64,000 nucleotides of DNA from Novosphingopyxis baekryungensis DSM 16222. GTDB lineage: Bacteria > Pseudomonadota > Alphaproteobacteria > Sphingomonadales > Sphingomonadaceae. The notes beneath the pieces were generated by a model. It was not told where the DNA came from, did not search any database, and worked only from the letters and a program-made list of their open reading frames with translations. Position numbers and translations under genes: made by a program. This document shows, in pieces, positions 8,788-16,601 of the stretch; position 1 is the stretch's first letter; every line of letters begins with the position of its first letter. The stretch lies in assembly GCF_000420305.1 (NCBI RefSeq), contig NZ_ATUR01000007.1:1-64000 (forward strand), written 5' to 3'.

Positions 8788-8990
8788 TTGGCGTCCCGAT
8801 TGACGCTGCGCAGTGCCGGGTCGCTCAAACATGCGCCAGCGGGATAGAGATCCTCGGCGATTGCACAAAGCGTTTCGTCATTGGTCTTTTCGAAGAGGTC
8901 GCGGATAACCTTGTCCATTTGGTCATTCGCCGACCAGAAATCGGAGAGTTTTTCGGTATCACAATGCGTCAGACTTGCAGGGGCTGACAT
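8784..8990 (-). CDS. Small conserved-type protein leading the stress operon
   Basis: This acidic protein of about 68 residues (MSAPASLTHCDTEKLSDFWS...) has no signal peptide or membrane helix and no family I can name. The ATG at 8990 sits 8 bases after an AGGAG ribosome site; a TTG two codons upstream is too close to that site. Its stop overlaps the glycosyltransferase ATG, so it is the first gene of the operon. An EcfG-type promoter match lies about 57 bp upstream. It may be a partner or specificity subunit, but that is a guess. Confidence 0.7.
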   Translation of the reverse strand: MSAPASLTHCDTEKLSDFWSANDQMDKVIRDLFEKTNDETLCAIAEDLYPAGACLSDPALRSVNRDAK

Positions 8991-9046
8991 CTTCAAGTCT
9001 CCTTTTCGTCAACTGCAGCGGCCACCGCTAGTGGGATGCGACAGAA

Positions 9047-9072
9047 AACGATACCATGAGAGAAAGTGTTCC
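9047..9072 (-). promoter_or_regulatory. EcfG (general stress) promoter candidate for the minus-strand operon
   Basis: Read on the minus strand the sequence is GGAAC, 17 bases, CGTT. This is an exact match to the -35 and -10 pattern described for alphaproteobacterial EcfG sigma factors. The -10 lies about 57 bp before the ATG at 8990, a sensible leader length. Confidence 0.65.
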
Positions 9073-9191
9073 ACAGGACATAGGCATTAATATCATTTGC
9101 TATTGCTATCCGGCGTAGTGGTCTGCTCGGACACCCTTTGTATAACATTTGATAAGTACGCTAGAATACCAAAATAATTCAGTAATTTCCT

Positions 9192-9216
9192 GAAACAATA
9201 GCGTTTGGTCAACGTT
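9192..9216 (+). promoter_or_regulatory. EcfG-like promoter candidate for katE
   Basis: On the plus strand GAAAC, 16 bases, CGTT lies about 35 bp before the katE ATG at 9252. It differs from the EcfG consensus by one base in the -35 (GAAAC for GGAAC). Together with the minus-strand site it makes a divergent pair. Confidence 0.5.
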
Positions 9217-9251
9217 TCATGCCGCGATGTCAATATATTGAGGACTGGCCC

Positions 9252-11339
9252 ATGACCGACGACTTCGAACTCTCCGACGGAGGCGCAAACCATCAGAAAC
9301 CCAGAGGCGATGATGATGTGATGACCACTGCGCAGGGCCATCCGATTGCAGACGACCAGAACTGGCTGACCGCCGGCCCGCGCGGGCCGCAGCTTCTCGA
9401 AGATCATATCGCGCGCGAAAAGATCTTTCATTTCGACCATGAACGCATTCCGGAGCGTGTCGTCCATGCGCGCGGCTACGGTATTCATGGTCATTTCGAG
9501 TTAAAAAAAGCAATCCCGCAATATTCGCGCGCAGCGGTCTTCAATGAAGAAGGCGTTAAAACGCCCACTTTCACGCGCTTTTCGACCGTCGCCGGCAACA
9601 AGGGCTCACCCGACTTGGCTCGCGATGTGCGTGGCTTTGCGACGAAGTTTTATACCCAAGAAGGCAACTGGGATCTTGTCGGTAACAATATCCCGGTGTT
9701 CTTCATTCAGGATGCCATCAAGTTTCCCGATCTGATCCATGCCGTGAAGCCCGCCCCCGACCGCGGTTTTCCACAGGCGCAAAGTGCGCACGACAACTTC
9801 TGGGATTTCATAACACTGACGCCTGAAGCCATGCATATGGTCATGTGGCAGATGTCCGACCGTACTATCCCGCGCTCCTTCCGCTTCATGGAAGGCTTCG
9901 GCGTCCACACCTTCCGGCTGGTGAATGCCGAGGGCAAGTCGCATTTTGTGAAGTTTCATTGGAAGCCGAAGCAGGGACTTCAGTCGGTGGTCTGGAACGA
10001 AGCGCTGAAGGTCAACGGGATGGACCCCGACTTTCATCGCCGCGACATGTGGGACGCGGTTGATGCGGGCGACTTCCCCCAATGGGACCTGGGCATTCAG
10101 GTCTTCGACGAGGAATTCGCCGAAAGCTTCGAATTCGATGTGCTCGATGCGACCAAGATCATTCCTGAGGAGCAGATCCCGGTAGAGATCATCGGCACAC
10201 TCACGCTTGACGCCAATGTCGACAATTTCTTCGCCGAGACCGAGCAGGTCGCCTTTTGTACGCAGAACATCGTGCCGGGGATCGACCATTCGGACGATCC
10301 GTTGCTGCAGGGGCGCAATTTCAGCTATCTGGACACGCAGCTCAAGCGGCTCGGCGGGCCCAACTTCACCCATCTGCCGATCAATGCGCCCAAATGCCCC
10401 GTGCGCCACTTCCAGCAGGATGGGCACATGGCGATGAGCAATCCGAAGGGGCGTGCCAATTATGAACCCAACAGCTGGGGCGAGGGCACCGGGGAAGAAC
10501 GCGGCCCGCGTGCCTGCCCGATGAACGGCTTCCAAAGCTATCCGGCGCAAGTTTCCGGCCCGAAAGTCCGCGTGCGGAGCGAAACCTTTGCCGATCATTA
10601 CAGCCAGGCGCGCCAGTTCTACATCAGCCAGACCCCGGTCGAGCAGACGCACATGGCCAACGCGCTGACGTTTGAGTTGTCCAAGGTCGAGCGAATGGAT
10701 ATCCGAAAGCGAATGGTGGGCCATCTGCGCCATATCGATGATGGCCTGGCACAGGAGGTTGCAGACGGCCTCGGGCTCACCGAACTTCCCGATAAGGTCC
10801 CCGCCGCGCGCGATCCGATCACCGATCTGCCCGAAAGCCCTGCGCTGTCGATCATCAAGAACGGTCCTGGCAACTTTAAGGGCCGCAAGCTGGGCATCTA
10901 CATTGCCGAGGGCGCTGATGCGGATGTCGTCAAGGGGCTGAAAGACGCCGCGACCGCCGCGGGCGGAATGGTCGAGATCGTCGCGCCGCATGTCGCGGGG
11001 GCGAAGCTGTCCGACGGCAAGATGATGGAAGCCGACGAGAAGATCGATGGCGGTCCATCGGTGACCTATGACGCGGTTGCCGTGGTGATGAGCGATGCTT
11101 CGGCCAAGCGCTACAACACCGACAAGCCGAGCATCGACTTCGTCAACGATGCCTTCGCCCACGCCAAATTCGTTGCCTACGTGCCTGCCGTGAAGCCGCT
11201 TTTCGAAACGGCGGGCGTGTGGAACTGGATGGACGACGGCTTCGTCGATGTCTCCTCCGGCAAGGATGCGGTGAGCGATTTCATCGAGAAGTGCGGCAAG
11301 CTGCGCTTCTGGGACCGTGAAAGCGTGAAGCAGGACTGA
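9252..11339 (+). CDS. katE: Large-subunit monofunctional catalase (hydroperoxidase II type)
   Basis: This 695-residue haem catalase dismutates hydrogen peroxide. The catalytic His72 (VVHARG), Asn145 (VGNNIPVFF) and proximal haem ligand Tyr359 (RNFSYLDTQ) are all present. The extra C-terminal flavodoxin-like domain (about 535-695, from '[13 protein letters not shown]') marks the large-subunit clade. I chose ATG 9252 (MTDDFEL), 7 bases after a GAGGA site, over an in-frame ATG at 9219. It heads a cluster with the SRPBCC, alcohol dehydrogenase and decayed SDR genes, and an EcfG-like promoter precedes it. Confidence 0.96.
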   Translation: MTDDFELSDGGANHQKPRGDDDVMTTAQGHPIADDQNWLTAGPRGPQLLEDHIAREKIFHFDHERIPERVVHARGYGIHGHFELKKAIPQYSRAAVFNEEGVKTPTFTRFSTVAGNKGSPDLARDVRGFATKFYTQEGNWDLVGNNIPVFFIQDAIKFPDLIHAVKPAPDRGFPQAQSAHDNFWDFITLTPEAMHMVMWQMSDRTIPRSFRFMEGFGVHTFRLVNAEGKSHFVKFHWKPKQGLQSVVWNEALKVNGMDPDFHRRDMWDAVDAGDFPQWDLGIQVFDEEFAESFEFDVLDATKIIPEEQIPVEIIGTLTLDANVDNFFAETEQVAFCTQNIVPGIDHSDDPLLQGRNFSYLDTQLKRLGGPNFTHLPINAPKCPVRHFQQDGHMAMSNPKGRANYEPNSWGEGTGEERGPRACPMNGFQSYPAQVSGPKVRVRSETFADHYSQARQFYISQTPVEQTHMANALTFELSKVERMDIRKRMVGHLRHIDDGLAQEVADGLGLTELPDKVPAARDPITDLPESPALSIIKNGPGNFKGRKLGIYIAEGADADVVKGLKDAATAAGGMVEIVAPHVAGAKLSDGKMMEADEKIDGGPSVTYDAVAVVMSDASAKRYNTDKPSIDFVNDAFAHAKFVAYVPAVKPLFETAGVWNWMDDGFVDVSSGKDAVSDFIEKCGKLRFWDRESVKQD

Positions 11340-11356
11340 TCGGAAAGGAAGTCGAG

Positions 11357-12013
11357 ATGAAGCACAAACAGGAAGCCGGGATTGCCGGTGGTCTGGTCGC
11401 GGTAGGACTGGCTGTGGGCACCGCCGCCTTCGGCATTTTCCTCGGCCGGCGTCATAGCGGCGGAAACGACGATGCCCCGCAGTTCGCGCGGCGCAGCAAC
11501 CAGGCCGAACATGCGCTGGTCGGGCGATCGGTCACGATCCGCAAGCCAGCGGCAGAGCTTTACGAATATTGGCGCGACTTCTGCAATCTTCCCGAGTTCA
11601 TGGAGAATGTCGAGAAAATCGCCAAGCAGGGCGGGCCGACAGGTGGCGCTGTCTGGAAGGTCAAGGCACCCGGCGGGGGCACGATCGCGCTGAAGACCGA
11701 GATTGCCGAAGAGGTCGAGAACAAGCGCATAGCGTGGCGATCGGTCGAGGGATCCGACATCGAGATCATGGGCGAGGTAAGGTTCAGCCCGGCTCCGGGA
11801 GACCGGGGCACGCGCGTTTCCTTGAGGATCGAATATGATGCACCCGGCGGCGCGGTCGGCAGGTCCATCGCAAAGGCGTTTCTGCGCGAACCTGAAGTGC
11901 AGGCCCGGCACGACCTCAAGCGCTTCAAGATGCTGATGGAAACCGGCGAAATCGCCACCTCTGCGCACCGCAGGAGCGAAACGCGCGAAGCCAAGCAACA
12001 GGAGAACGCATAA
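11357..12013 (+). CDS. SRPBCC (cyclase/dehydrase-like) protein with N-terminal membrane anchor
   Basis: This 218-residue protein has one N-terminal hydrophobic segment (about residues 8-28, rich in Gly and Ala), then a START/SRPBCC ligand-binding fold beginning 'GRSVTIRKPAAELYEYWRDF'. Such domains bind hydrophobic ligands; no substrate is evident. The C-terminal tail is charged. It follows katE by 17 bp and its stop overlaps the next gene's start (TAATG), so it belongs to the katE operon. Related membrane-anchored SRPBCC proteins often accompany stress genes, but the role is unproven. Confidence 0.85.
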   Translation: MKHKQEAGIAGGLVAVGLAVGTAAFGIFLGRRHSGGNDDAPQFARRSNQAEHALVGRSVTIRKPAAELYEYWRDFCNLPEFMENVEKIAKQGGPTGGAVWKVKAPGGGTIALKTEIAEEVENKRIAWRSVEGSDIEIMGEVRFSPAPGDRGTRVSLRIEYDAPGGAVGRSIAKAFLREPEVQARHDLKRFKMLMETGEIATSAHRRSETREAKQQENA

Positions 12014-13206
12014 TGCGTGCACTTACATGGCACGGGACGCACGATGTCCGCGTGGATAACGTACCCGATCCCCAAGTCATCAATCCGCGCGATGCGATTC
12101 TCAAGATCACATCGACCGCGATCTGCGGGTCCGATCTGCATCTATATGACGGCGCGATCCCCGGCGCCTTGCCAGGCGACGTCCTGGGGCACGAATTCAT
12201 GGGCGAGGTCGTGGAAACCGGCAAGGGCAGCACGCTGAAGAAGGGCCAGCGCGTGGTGGTGCCGTTCACCATCAGCTGCGGCGGCTGTTTCCACTGCAAG
12301 ATCCAGCAATATTCGGCCTGCGAGAATTCCAACCCGGCGGAAAAGCAAGACATGTCGGCTACGCTCTATGGTCATCCCATGGCGGCGCTGTTCGGCTATT
12401 CTCACCTCACCGGCGGCTATTCCGGCGGGCAGGCGGAATATGTCCGTGTCCCCTTCTCCGATGTCGGCCCGATCGTGATCCCCGACCATCTCGAAGACGA
12501 TCAGGTGCTGTTCCTGTCCGACATCCTGCCGACCGGCTGGATGGGGGCGGAGAATGCCGAGATTCAGCCTGACGATACGGTGGCGGTCTGGGGTTGCGGC
12601 CCGGTCGGCCTCTTCGCGGTTCAGTCGGCGCTGGTCATGGGGGCGAGCAAGGTGATCGCGATCGATCACTATCCTCATCGGCTCGAACTTGCGAAGCAGC
12701 TTGGCGCAGAGGTGATCAATTTCAAAACTACCAACGTGCGCGAAGCGCTGATGGAAATGTCCGGCGGTATCGGCGTGGACGCGGTGATCGATGCGGTCGG
12801 CATGGAATCGCACGGCTTCGCGGTCGACAACATGATCGACATGGTGAAGCAGAAGGTCGGCATGGGTGCGGATCGAGCTTCCGCACTCAAGCAGGCGATC
12901 CTCGCGGTGCGGCCCGGCGGACGGGTGTCGATCCCGGGCGTCTATGGCGGGATGACCGACAAGTTCCCGCTCGGCGCGTTGATGGAGAAGGGGCTGAAGG
13001 TCAATTCGGGCCAGACCCACGTACAGAAATACACCCAGCCGCTGCTCGAGAAGATTGAGGATGGCACGCTCGACACTACTTTCCTGATCTCGCACCGCCT
13101 TCCGCTGGAAGACGCCGCACGCGGATACAAGAATTTCCGCGAGCAGCAGAATAGCTGGACCAAGGTGATCCTCAAGCCCGGGATGGAGAAGGAGGGCGCA
13201 GGATGA
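12013..13206 (+). CDS. Zinc-dependent alcohol/formaldehyde dehydrogenase-like protein
   Basis: This 397-residue medium-chain dehydrogenase has the catalytic-zinc ligands in CGSDLH and GHEFMGE, the structural-zinc cysteines in CGGCFHCKIQQYSAC, and a Rossmann nucleotide site 'VWGCGPVGLFAVQSAL'. This arrangement resembles the glutathione-independent formaldehyde dehydrogenase branch, so it may detoxify an aldehyde with NAD(P). Substrate cannot be assigned from sequence. Its start overlaps the SRPBCC stop, and its end overlaps the first codons of the SDR pseudogene by 4 bp. Confidence 0.92.
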   Translation: MRALTWHGTHDVRVDNVPDPQVINPRDAILKITSTAICGSDLHLYDGAIPGALPGDVLGHEFMGEVVETGKGSTLKKGQRVVVPFTISCGGCFHCKIQQYSACENSNPAEKQDMSATLYGHPMAALFGYSHLTGGYSGGQAEYVRVPFSDVGPIVIPDHLEDDQVLFLSDILPTGWMGAENAEIQPDDTVAVWGCGPVGLFAVQSALVMGASKVIAIDHYPHRLELAKQLGAEVINFKTTNVREALMEMSGGIGVDAVIDAVGMESHGFAVDNMIDMVKQKVGMGADRASALKQAILAVRPGGRVSIPGVYGGMTDKFPLGALMEKGLKVNSGQTHVQKYTQPLLEKIEDGTLDTTFLISHRLPLEDAARGYKNFREQQNSWTKVILKPGMEKEGAG

Positions 13207-13987
13207 GCAAGAACCCGATCGACGAGCTGTCTGGCTTCTGTGTCGTCACCGGCGCGTCCAGCGGGATCGGCCTCGAGCTTGCCAAGTTTGCGGCCAAGGA
13301 TGAATGCGATTTGCTGATCGCCGCGGACTGCGATTTCTCCCCCGCCGAGGCCACCTTGCATGAATGCGGGACGGTTTCGGTCGAACGGATCGAAGTGGAT
13401 TTGGGCAGCGCGAGGGGGCATCGATGACCTGATGCACTAGATCGGCGACCGCGAAGTCGACGTGCTGGTCGCCAATGCCGGACATAGCCTGGGCGACGCA
13501 TTCTTCCTCGAGCATTGGTAAGACATCGCCCATATAATTGACACCAATGCAAAGGGCACGGTCTTGCTGATCCACAAGATCGGGTCGCGCATGGTGATGC
13601 GCGAACGGGGCCGTATCCTCGTGACCCGTTCGATCGCGGGCGACATGCCGCGCGCCTACCAATTGATGTATAATTCGACGAAGGTGTTCGTGAACGACTT
13701 CTAAGTCGGCCTCGCCAACGAGATCAAGCATACTGATGTCGTGATTTCGGGCCTGATACCCGGTGTGACTGACACGAACTTCTTCGATCGGGCGAGCATG
13801 GAGAACACGCCAGTCGGCCAGCAAGGCAGACCCGGCGAAAGTCGCCCGGGATGGTTATCAGGTGCTGCTGAAAGGGGGGACTTAGGAGGTCAGCGGCATC
13901 ATGAACAAAGTGCAGGATCTGTTTGCCGACCTCCTGCCCGCGGAGGTTGTCGCCCAAATGCACCGCCGGTTGTCTCAGGCAAAATGA
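13203..13987 (+). pseudogene. Short-chain dehydrogenase/reductase, decayed
   Basis: The first 70 or so codons are intact (GASSGIG cofactor motif at the N-terminus). A +1 frame change then occurs in the G-run near 13415. The SDR body continues in the new frame (VLVANAGHSLGDAF, then the YNSTK active-site region) with in-frame stops at 13438, 13519 and 13702. A second frame change near 13830 leads to 'DPAKVARDGYQVLLKGG', a stop at 13883 and a terminal stop at 13985. With four internal stops and two frame changes it cannot give an enzyme. It ends the katE operon. Confidence 0.88.
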
Positions 13988-14085
13988 TCCGAGCCGACGA
14001 GCAATTCGCTTACGCCGGTGGACATCATCCGGACGAGCGTTCCGACTACGGGAAACATTGATCTCTTTGCGATCGCGGAATGATC

Positions 14086-14520
14086 TTAGTCCCCCCCAGA
14101 ATCGGCAGGCCCGTGCACCTCGAAGCGCGAAATGCCTTGGGTCAGCCGGCCAAGCCTGTCGTGCAGCTTCGTCTCGTCGATATTTTGCGTAATGAAGACA
14201 ATCCGCGTTCGCCGGTCATCGCTTGGCCATTTGTCGAGTATGATGGCAGGAAGATGTGCTTGACGCCATGGATCACCAGCGGCCGATCAAATTCCTTCAG
14301 GTTGAGGATGTCCTTGGTTCGCAGCATGTCCTGGCTGCGAAAGATCATCAGCGCATCAAGCCATCGTTCGGCCGCATGACCCGAAAGCGGTTCATCTGAC
14401 CCCAGCGAGACTGATCGAATACGATCGTCGTGTTAATTGATGTCATGGCCGTTTTGGACGTCGTGTCGTGACTGCCATGTTCGTGGTTATTAGGGGGTAT
14501 GACAAAGGGTATTCCGAAAA
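14086..14520 (-). pseudogene. CobW/P47K-family GTPase, C-terminal remnant
   Basis: On the minus strand, pieces in different frames together spell the CobW C-terminal domain. They are a His-containing linker (NNHEHGSHD), 'ERWLDALMIFRSQDMLRTK', 'FDRPLVIHGVKHIF' and, after a frame change near 14240, 'WPSDDRRTRIVFITQNID'. The last frame stops at 14086. CobW proteins are GTP-dependent metal chaperones, often for zinc. The N-terminal GTPase half is absent, so this is only a relic. Its upstream limit is approximate. Confidence 0.7.
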
Positions 14521-14566
14521 GAGTAGGCAACAAAAACCAAACATAGTCGAAAGTTAGCGGGTTAGC

Positions 14567-14588
14567 TCGAATCCCACCCGCTCCGCCA
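14567..14588 (+). other. tRNA-Ser-like 3' fragment, possible attachment site
   Basis: These 22 bases read as the T-loop, 3' T-stem, acceptor strand and CCA of a tRNA whose 3' end is CCGCTCC-G-CCA, the usual form for tRNA-Ser. No tRNA body lies upstream, so it is a fragment. Such 22-bp copies are typical att cores left by integrases that target tRNA 3' ends. Its orientation would put the inserted DNA to the left. Confidence 0.5.
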
Positions 14589-14705
14589 GCTAGTCTCAAG
14601 TTATTGAGATAGAACGATAGCTTGGCAGAATGAGCCCGCATTTCTGCGGCGTTCCGGTAAGAAGGCGCGACTGCGGAGAGCGTTTCTCCGATGCCATTTC
14701 AGCCA

Positions 14706-14734
14706 AAAAGCCGCCCTTTCTTCAGGCGGCTTTT
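14706..14734. terminator. Bidirectional rho-independent terminator
   Basis: A perfect 10-bp inverted repeat, AAAAGCCGCC and GGCGGCTTTT, with a 9-base loop gives a GC stem flanked by A and T runs. It could stop transcription from either side, but no intact gene now lies next to it. Confidence 0.75.
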
Positions 14735-14763
14735 CGGCAGTACGACATTTGAATGCAGACCAA

Positions 14764-15150
14764 TCAACCCGGTGAGGCGAATCTAATAGCCTGTTCGATC
14801 CAGTCGGCAGGAATCTTCCTGGCTGTCAGGATTCAGTTTAGCGAGAACTCGGTCGGCATGTCAGTGGCGAGAACGCGTTCGATGACGGCGGGAGATAAGA
14901 ACGCGAGCCTGGTCATTCGCGTAACGTAGGACTAGGTCACTCCTTCGCGTGCTGCAAGGTCCGTCACCGTCACTTTTGGATTGTCCTTCAGCTGATGCCA
15001 CTAGTCGCGGCCTCGCGCGATGGCGCGAACAAGCTTGGTATCTATATTGCTCCTTACTGCCCTGTTCGATGGTAGCACCAGCTTTAGAGCCAGTCCGGTG
15101 CGCTTGAGACGAACCGGAACGGTTCTACTGATCGTCACGAGCTCGCTCAT
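14764..15150 (-). pseudogene. Recombinase-associated HTH protein (recombinase C-terminal type), decayed
   Basis: One continuous 129-codon minus-strand frame starts MSELVTISRTVPVRLKR and carries three internal stops: TAG after 'AIARGRD', TAG after 'LAAREGVT', and TGA after 'TEFSLN'. It ends 'IPADWIEQAIRFASPG'. The central part (KVTVTDLAAREGVT, then SYVTRMTRLAFLSPAVIERVL) resembles the helix-turn-helix tail found in, or encoded beside, large serine recombinases of sphingomonad phages and islands. Codon structure is well kept despite the stops, so the decay is probably recent. The family assignment is from memory. Confidence 0.65.
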
Positions 15151-15177
15151 TGGCGGCCCGACATTTAGGATCAGGAA

Positions 15178-15638
15178 TCATTGATTGAGCCAGATGACGG
15201 TTGCGGCGATGCAGATAGCGGACATGAACGTGTGGGCGCATCGGTCGTAGCGAGTGTGAATACGGCGCCAGTCCCCTTCGACAGGCTCAGGACAGGCTTG
15301 AGTTTTCCAAACATGTTTTCGATCTTGTGTCTTTGGCGGTAGAGCACGACGTGGTGCGGAACATGGACCTCGCGATTGGCCTTTGACGGGATGCAGGCTG
15401 CAATCTTGCGTTTTGCCAGGGCTTCTCGAAACCAGTCGGCGTCATAGCCCTTATCACTGAGCACGGCCTTGGCCTTCGGGAAGGCGCCGATCATCAGCGC
15501 CGCGCCCTTAAAGTCGCTCATCTGGCCTTCGCTGAGCAGCATGATCAGTGGGCGGCCATGACCATCGCAGACCGCATGCAGCTTGGAGTTCAGGCCGCCT
15601 TTGGTGCACCCGATACGTCGGGGTACAGCCCCTTTTTG
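15178..15638 (-). pseudogene. IS5-family transposase, second frame (OrfB), interrupted by short repeat
   Basis: The second frame carries the rest of the DDE core (GGLNSKLHAVCDGHGRP, then the second Asp region LSDKGYDADWFR, then RHKIENMFGKL). After 'GKLK' a 23-bp insertion at 15274-15296 shifts the frame. Removing it restores 'DWRRIHTRYDRCAHTFMSAI' and a proper stop at 15178. With the insertion, reading continues in the wrong frame to a stop at 15171. The product would lack the normal C-terminal 35 or so residues, so transposition by this copy alone is unlikely. Confidence 0.82.
15274..15296. repeat. Short dispersed repeat (REP-like) inserted in the transposase
   Basis: The 23-bp segment contains cttcgacaggctcagga, a short motif I recall as very common between genes in sphingomonad genomes. 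It separates two parts of an otherwise perfect IS5 transposase C-terminus, so it arrived after the IS. I saw no second copy in this window. Confidence 0.65.
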
Positions 15639-15958
15639 AGTAGACTGGCAGCAGTGCGGTGAGCCTTCAAATGGGTTGCATCGATCATCAACTGGTCCGG
15701 TTTGCCGCCCTTCGCCGCCAGACTTGCAAAGATCTTGTTGAACACGCCCATGCGGCTCCACCGGATGAAGCGGTTGTAGATCGTCTTGGGCGGGCCATAG
15801 TCTGCGGGTGCGTCACGCCAGCGCAGGCCGTTCCTGATCACGAAGATGATGCCGCTGATGATCCGGCGGTCATCAACCCGGGGCACCCCATGCGACAACG
15901 GAAAATACGGCTCAATCCGGCGCATCTGCGCCTCCGACAACCAGATCAAATCACTCAT
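15590..15958 (-). CDS. IS5-family transposase, first frame (OrfA)
   Basis: This 122-residue protein begins MSDLIWLSEAQMRRIEPYFP and carries the N-terminal domain and the first catalytic Asp region (QLMIDATHLKAHRTA) of IS427-type transposases. In this group the full enzyme is made by -1 frameshifting. A slippery CAAAAAGGGG run at 15629-15638 joins this frame to OrfB, whose reading continues '...KGAVPRRIGCTKGG'. This part is intact. Confidence 0.85.
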   Translation of the reverse strand: MSDLIWLSEAQMRRIEPYFPLSHGVPRVDDRRIISGIIFVIRNGLRWRDAPADYGPPKTIYNRFIRWSRMGVFNKIFASLAAKGGKPDQLMIDATHLKAHRTAASLLKKGLYPDVSGAPKAA

Positions 15959-16032
15959 GGCAACGCCTCCTCAGCGTCGCCATTGAATCAGCCAATCATA
16001 CTGCACGCAAGCGATTTAATAGGTCCTGAGCC

Positions 16033-16601
16033 TAGGTGTGCCAAGCTTTTTGATAACAGCTACAGGCATACGAACTGTATCGTTCTGCCATGTCCGCCCA
16101 TAATCCTTAGGAGCGAGATTTCCGCAATATGACGTAGGTTAAATGGCAGTCAGTCTCAAACGGCGACTTCAAAACCCATTATGATGCCGTTATCAATCTC
16201 GAATTAGCTAAACAAATAAATAAAGAAATACAACGCATCGCCAACACCGCTCTCTAGAACTTTTATTCGGTCACCGCCTTTTGCGTAAGCACCTTTTTAA
16301 GTTGATGGCCCAGTTCATCTGAACCTCTGATGGCATGACCCAATTTCCAGCAACGTCTCCAAACTTTACAGATAACTTAGATGTCAAAGACCAAATTCGA
16401 AAAATACAGAGCATTAGCAATAGGTCGTCAAAACACTTGTCAAAAAAGCGCGACGTGTTGATCCGGCCGAGGCCATTAGACCCGTAAATTTGTTTTATTT
16501 TTAGCGAAGTACTCCTATCGCCATTTCTCGGACTTTCGTCGTAAGCGAATGAGTCAGCTAAAGCTTGAAGTGATTAGGTATTTCGGTTTACGGGCCAAAG
16601 G
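16033..16601. other. AT-rich region before the exopolysaccharide locus
   Basis: This stretch of about 570 bp lies between the IS element and the first polysaccharide gene. It is clearly more AT-rich than its surroundings (for example aaacaaataaataaagaaat near 16208-16227) and has no credible gene on either strand. It presumably holds the promoter and a long leader for the plus-strand operon at 16602. I could not identify a specific box, JUMPstart element or terminator. Confidence 0.45.

Larger units (their letters stand above)
15168..16032 (-). mobile_element. IS5-family (IS427-type) insertion sequence
   Basis: This 865-bp element is bounded by imperfect inverted repeats: ggatcaggaatcattgatt at 15168-15186, and its inverse ending at 16032 (13 of 19 matches). 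It is flanked on both sides by TA (15166-15167 and 16033-16034), the 2-bp target duplication expected for the IS427 group. It holds two overlapping transposase frames. The downstream frame is disrupted by a short repeat at 15274-15296, so the copy is probably no longer autonomous. Confidence 0.85.

Noticed and set aside
5226-8990. A true nodulation (lipochitooligosaccharide) gene cluster
   Set aside because: There is no NodA acyltransferase, NodD regulator, nod box or membrane-bound NodC synthase. Only the chemistry of three enzymes is similar.
9606-11162. Minus-strand frame of over 500 codons opposite katE
   Set aside because: katE is unambiguous with all catalytic residues. The opposite frame has no recognisable motif and no ribosome site.
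13438-13885. Programmed stop-codon readthrough in the SDR gene
   Set aside because: Stops of two kinds (TAG, TAA) occur together with two frame changes, which is decay and not recoding.
14557-14588. A complete tRNA gene
   Set aside because: Only the T-loop-to-CCA part is present. The upstream sequence does not form an acceptor, D-arm or anticodon arm, and the 5' T-stem side is altered.
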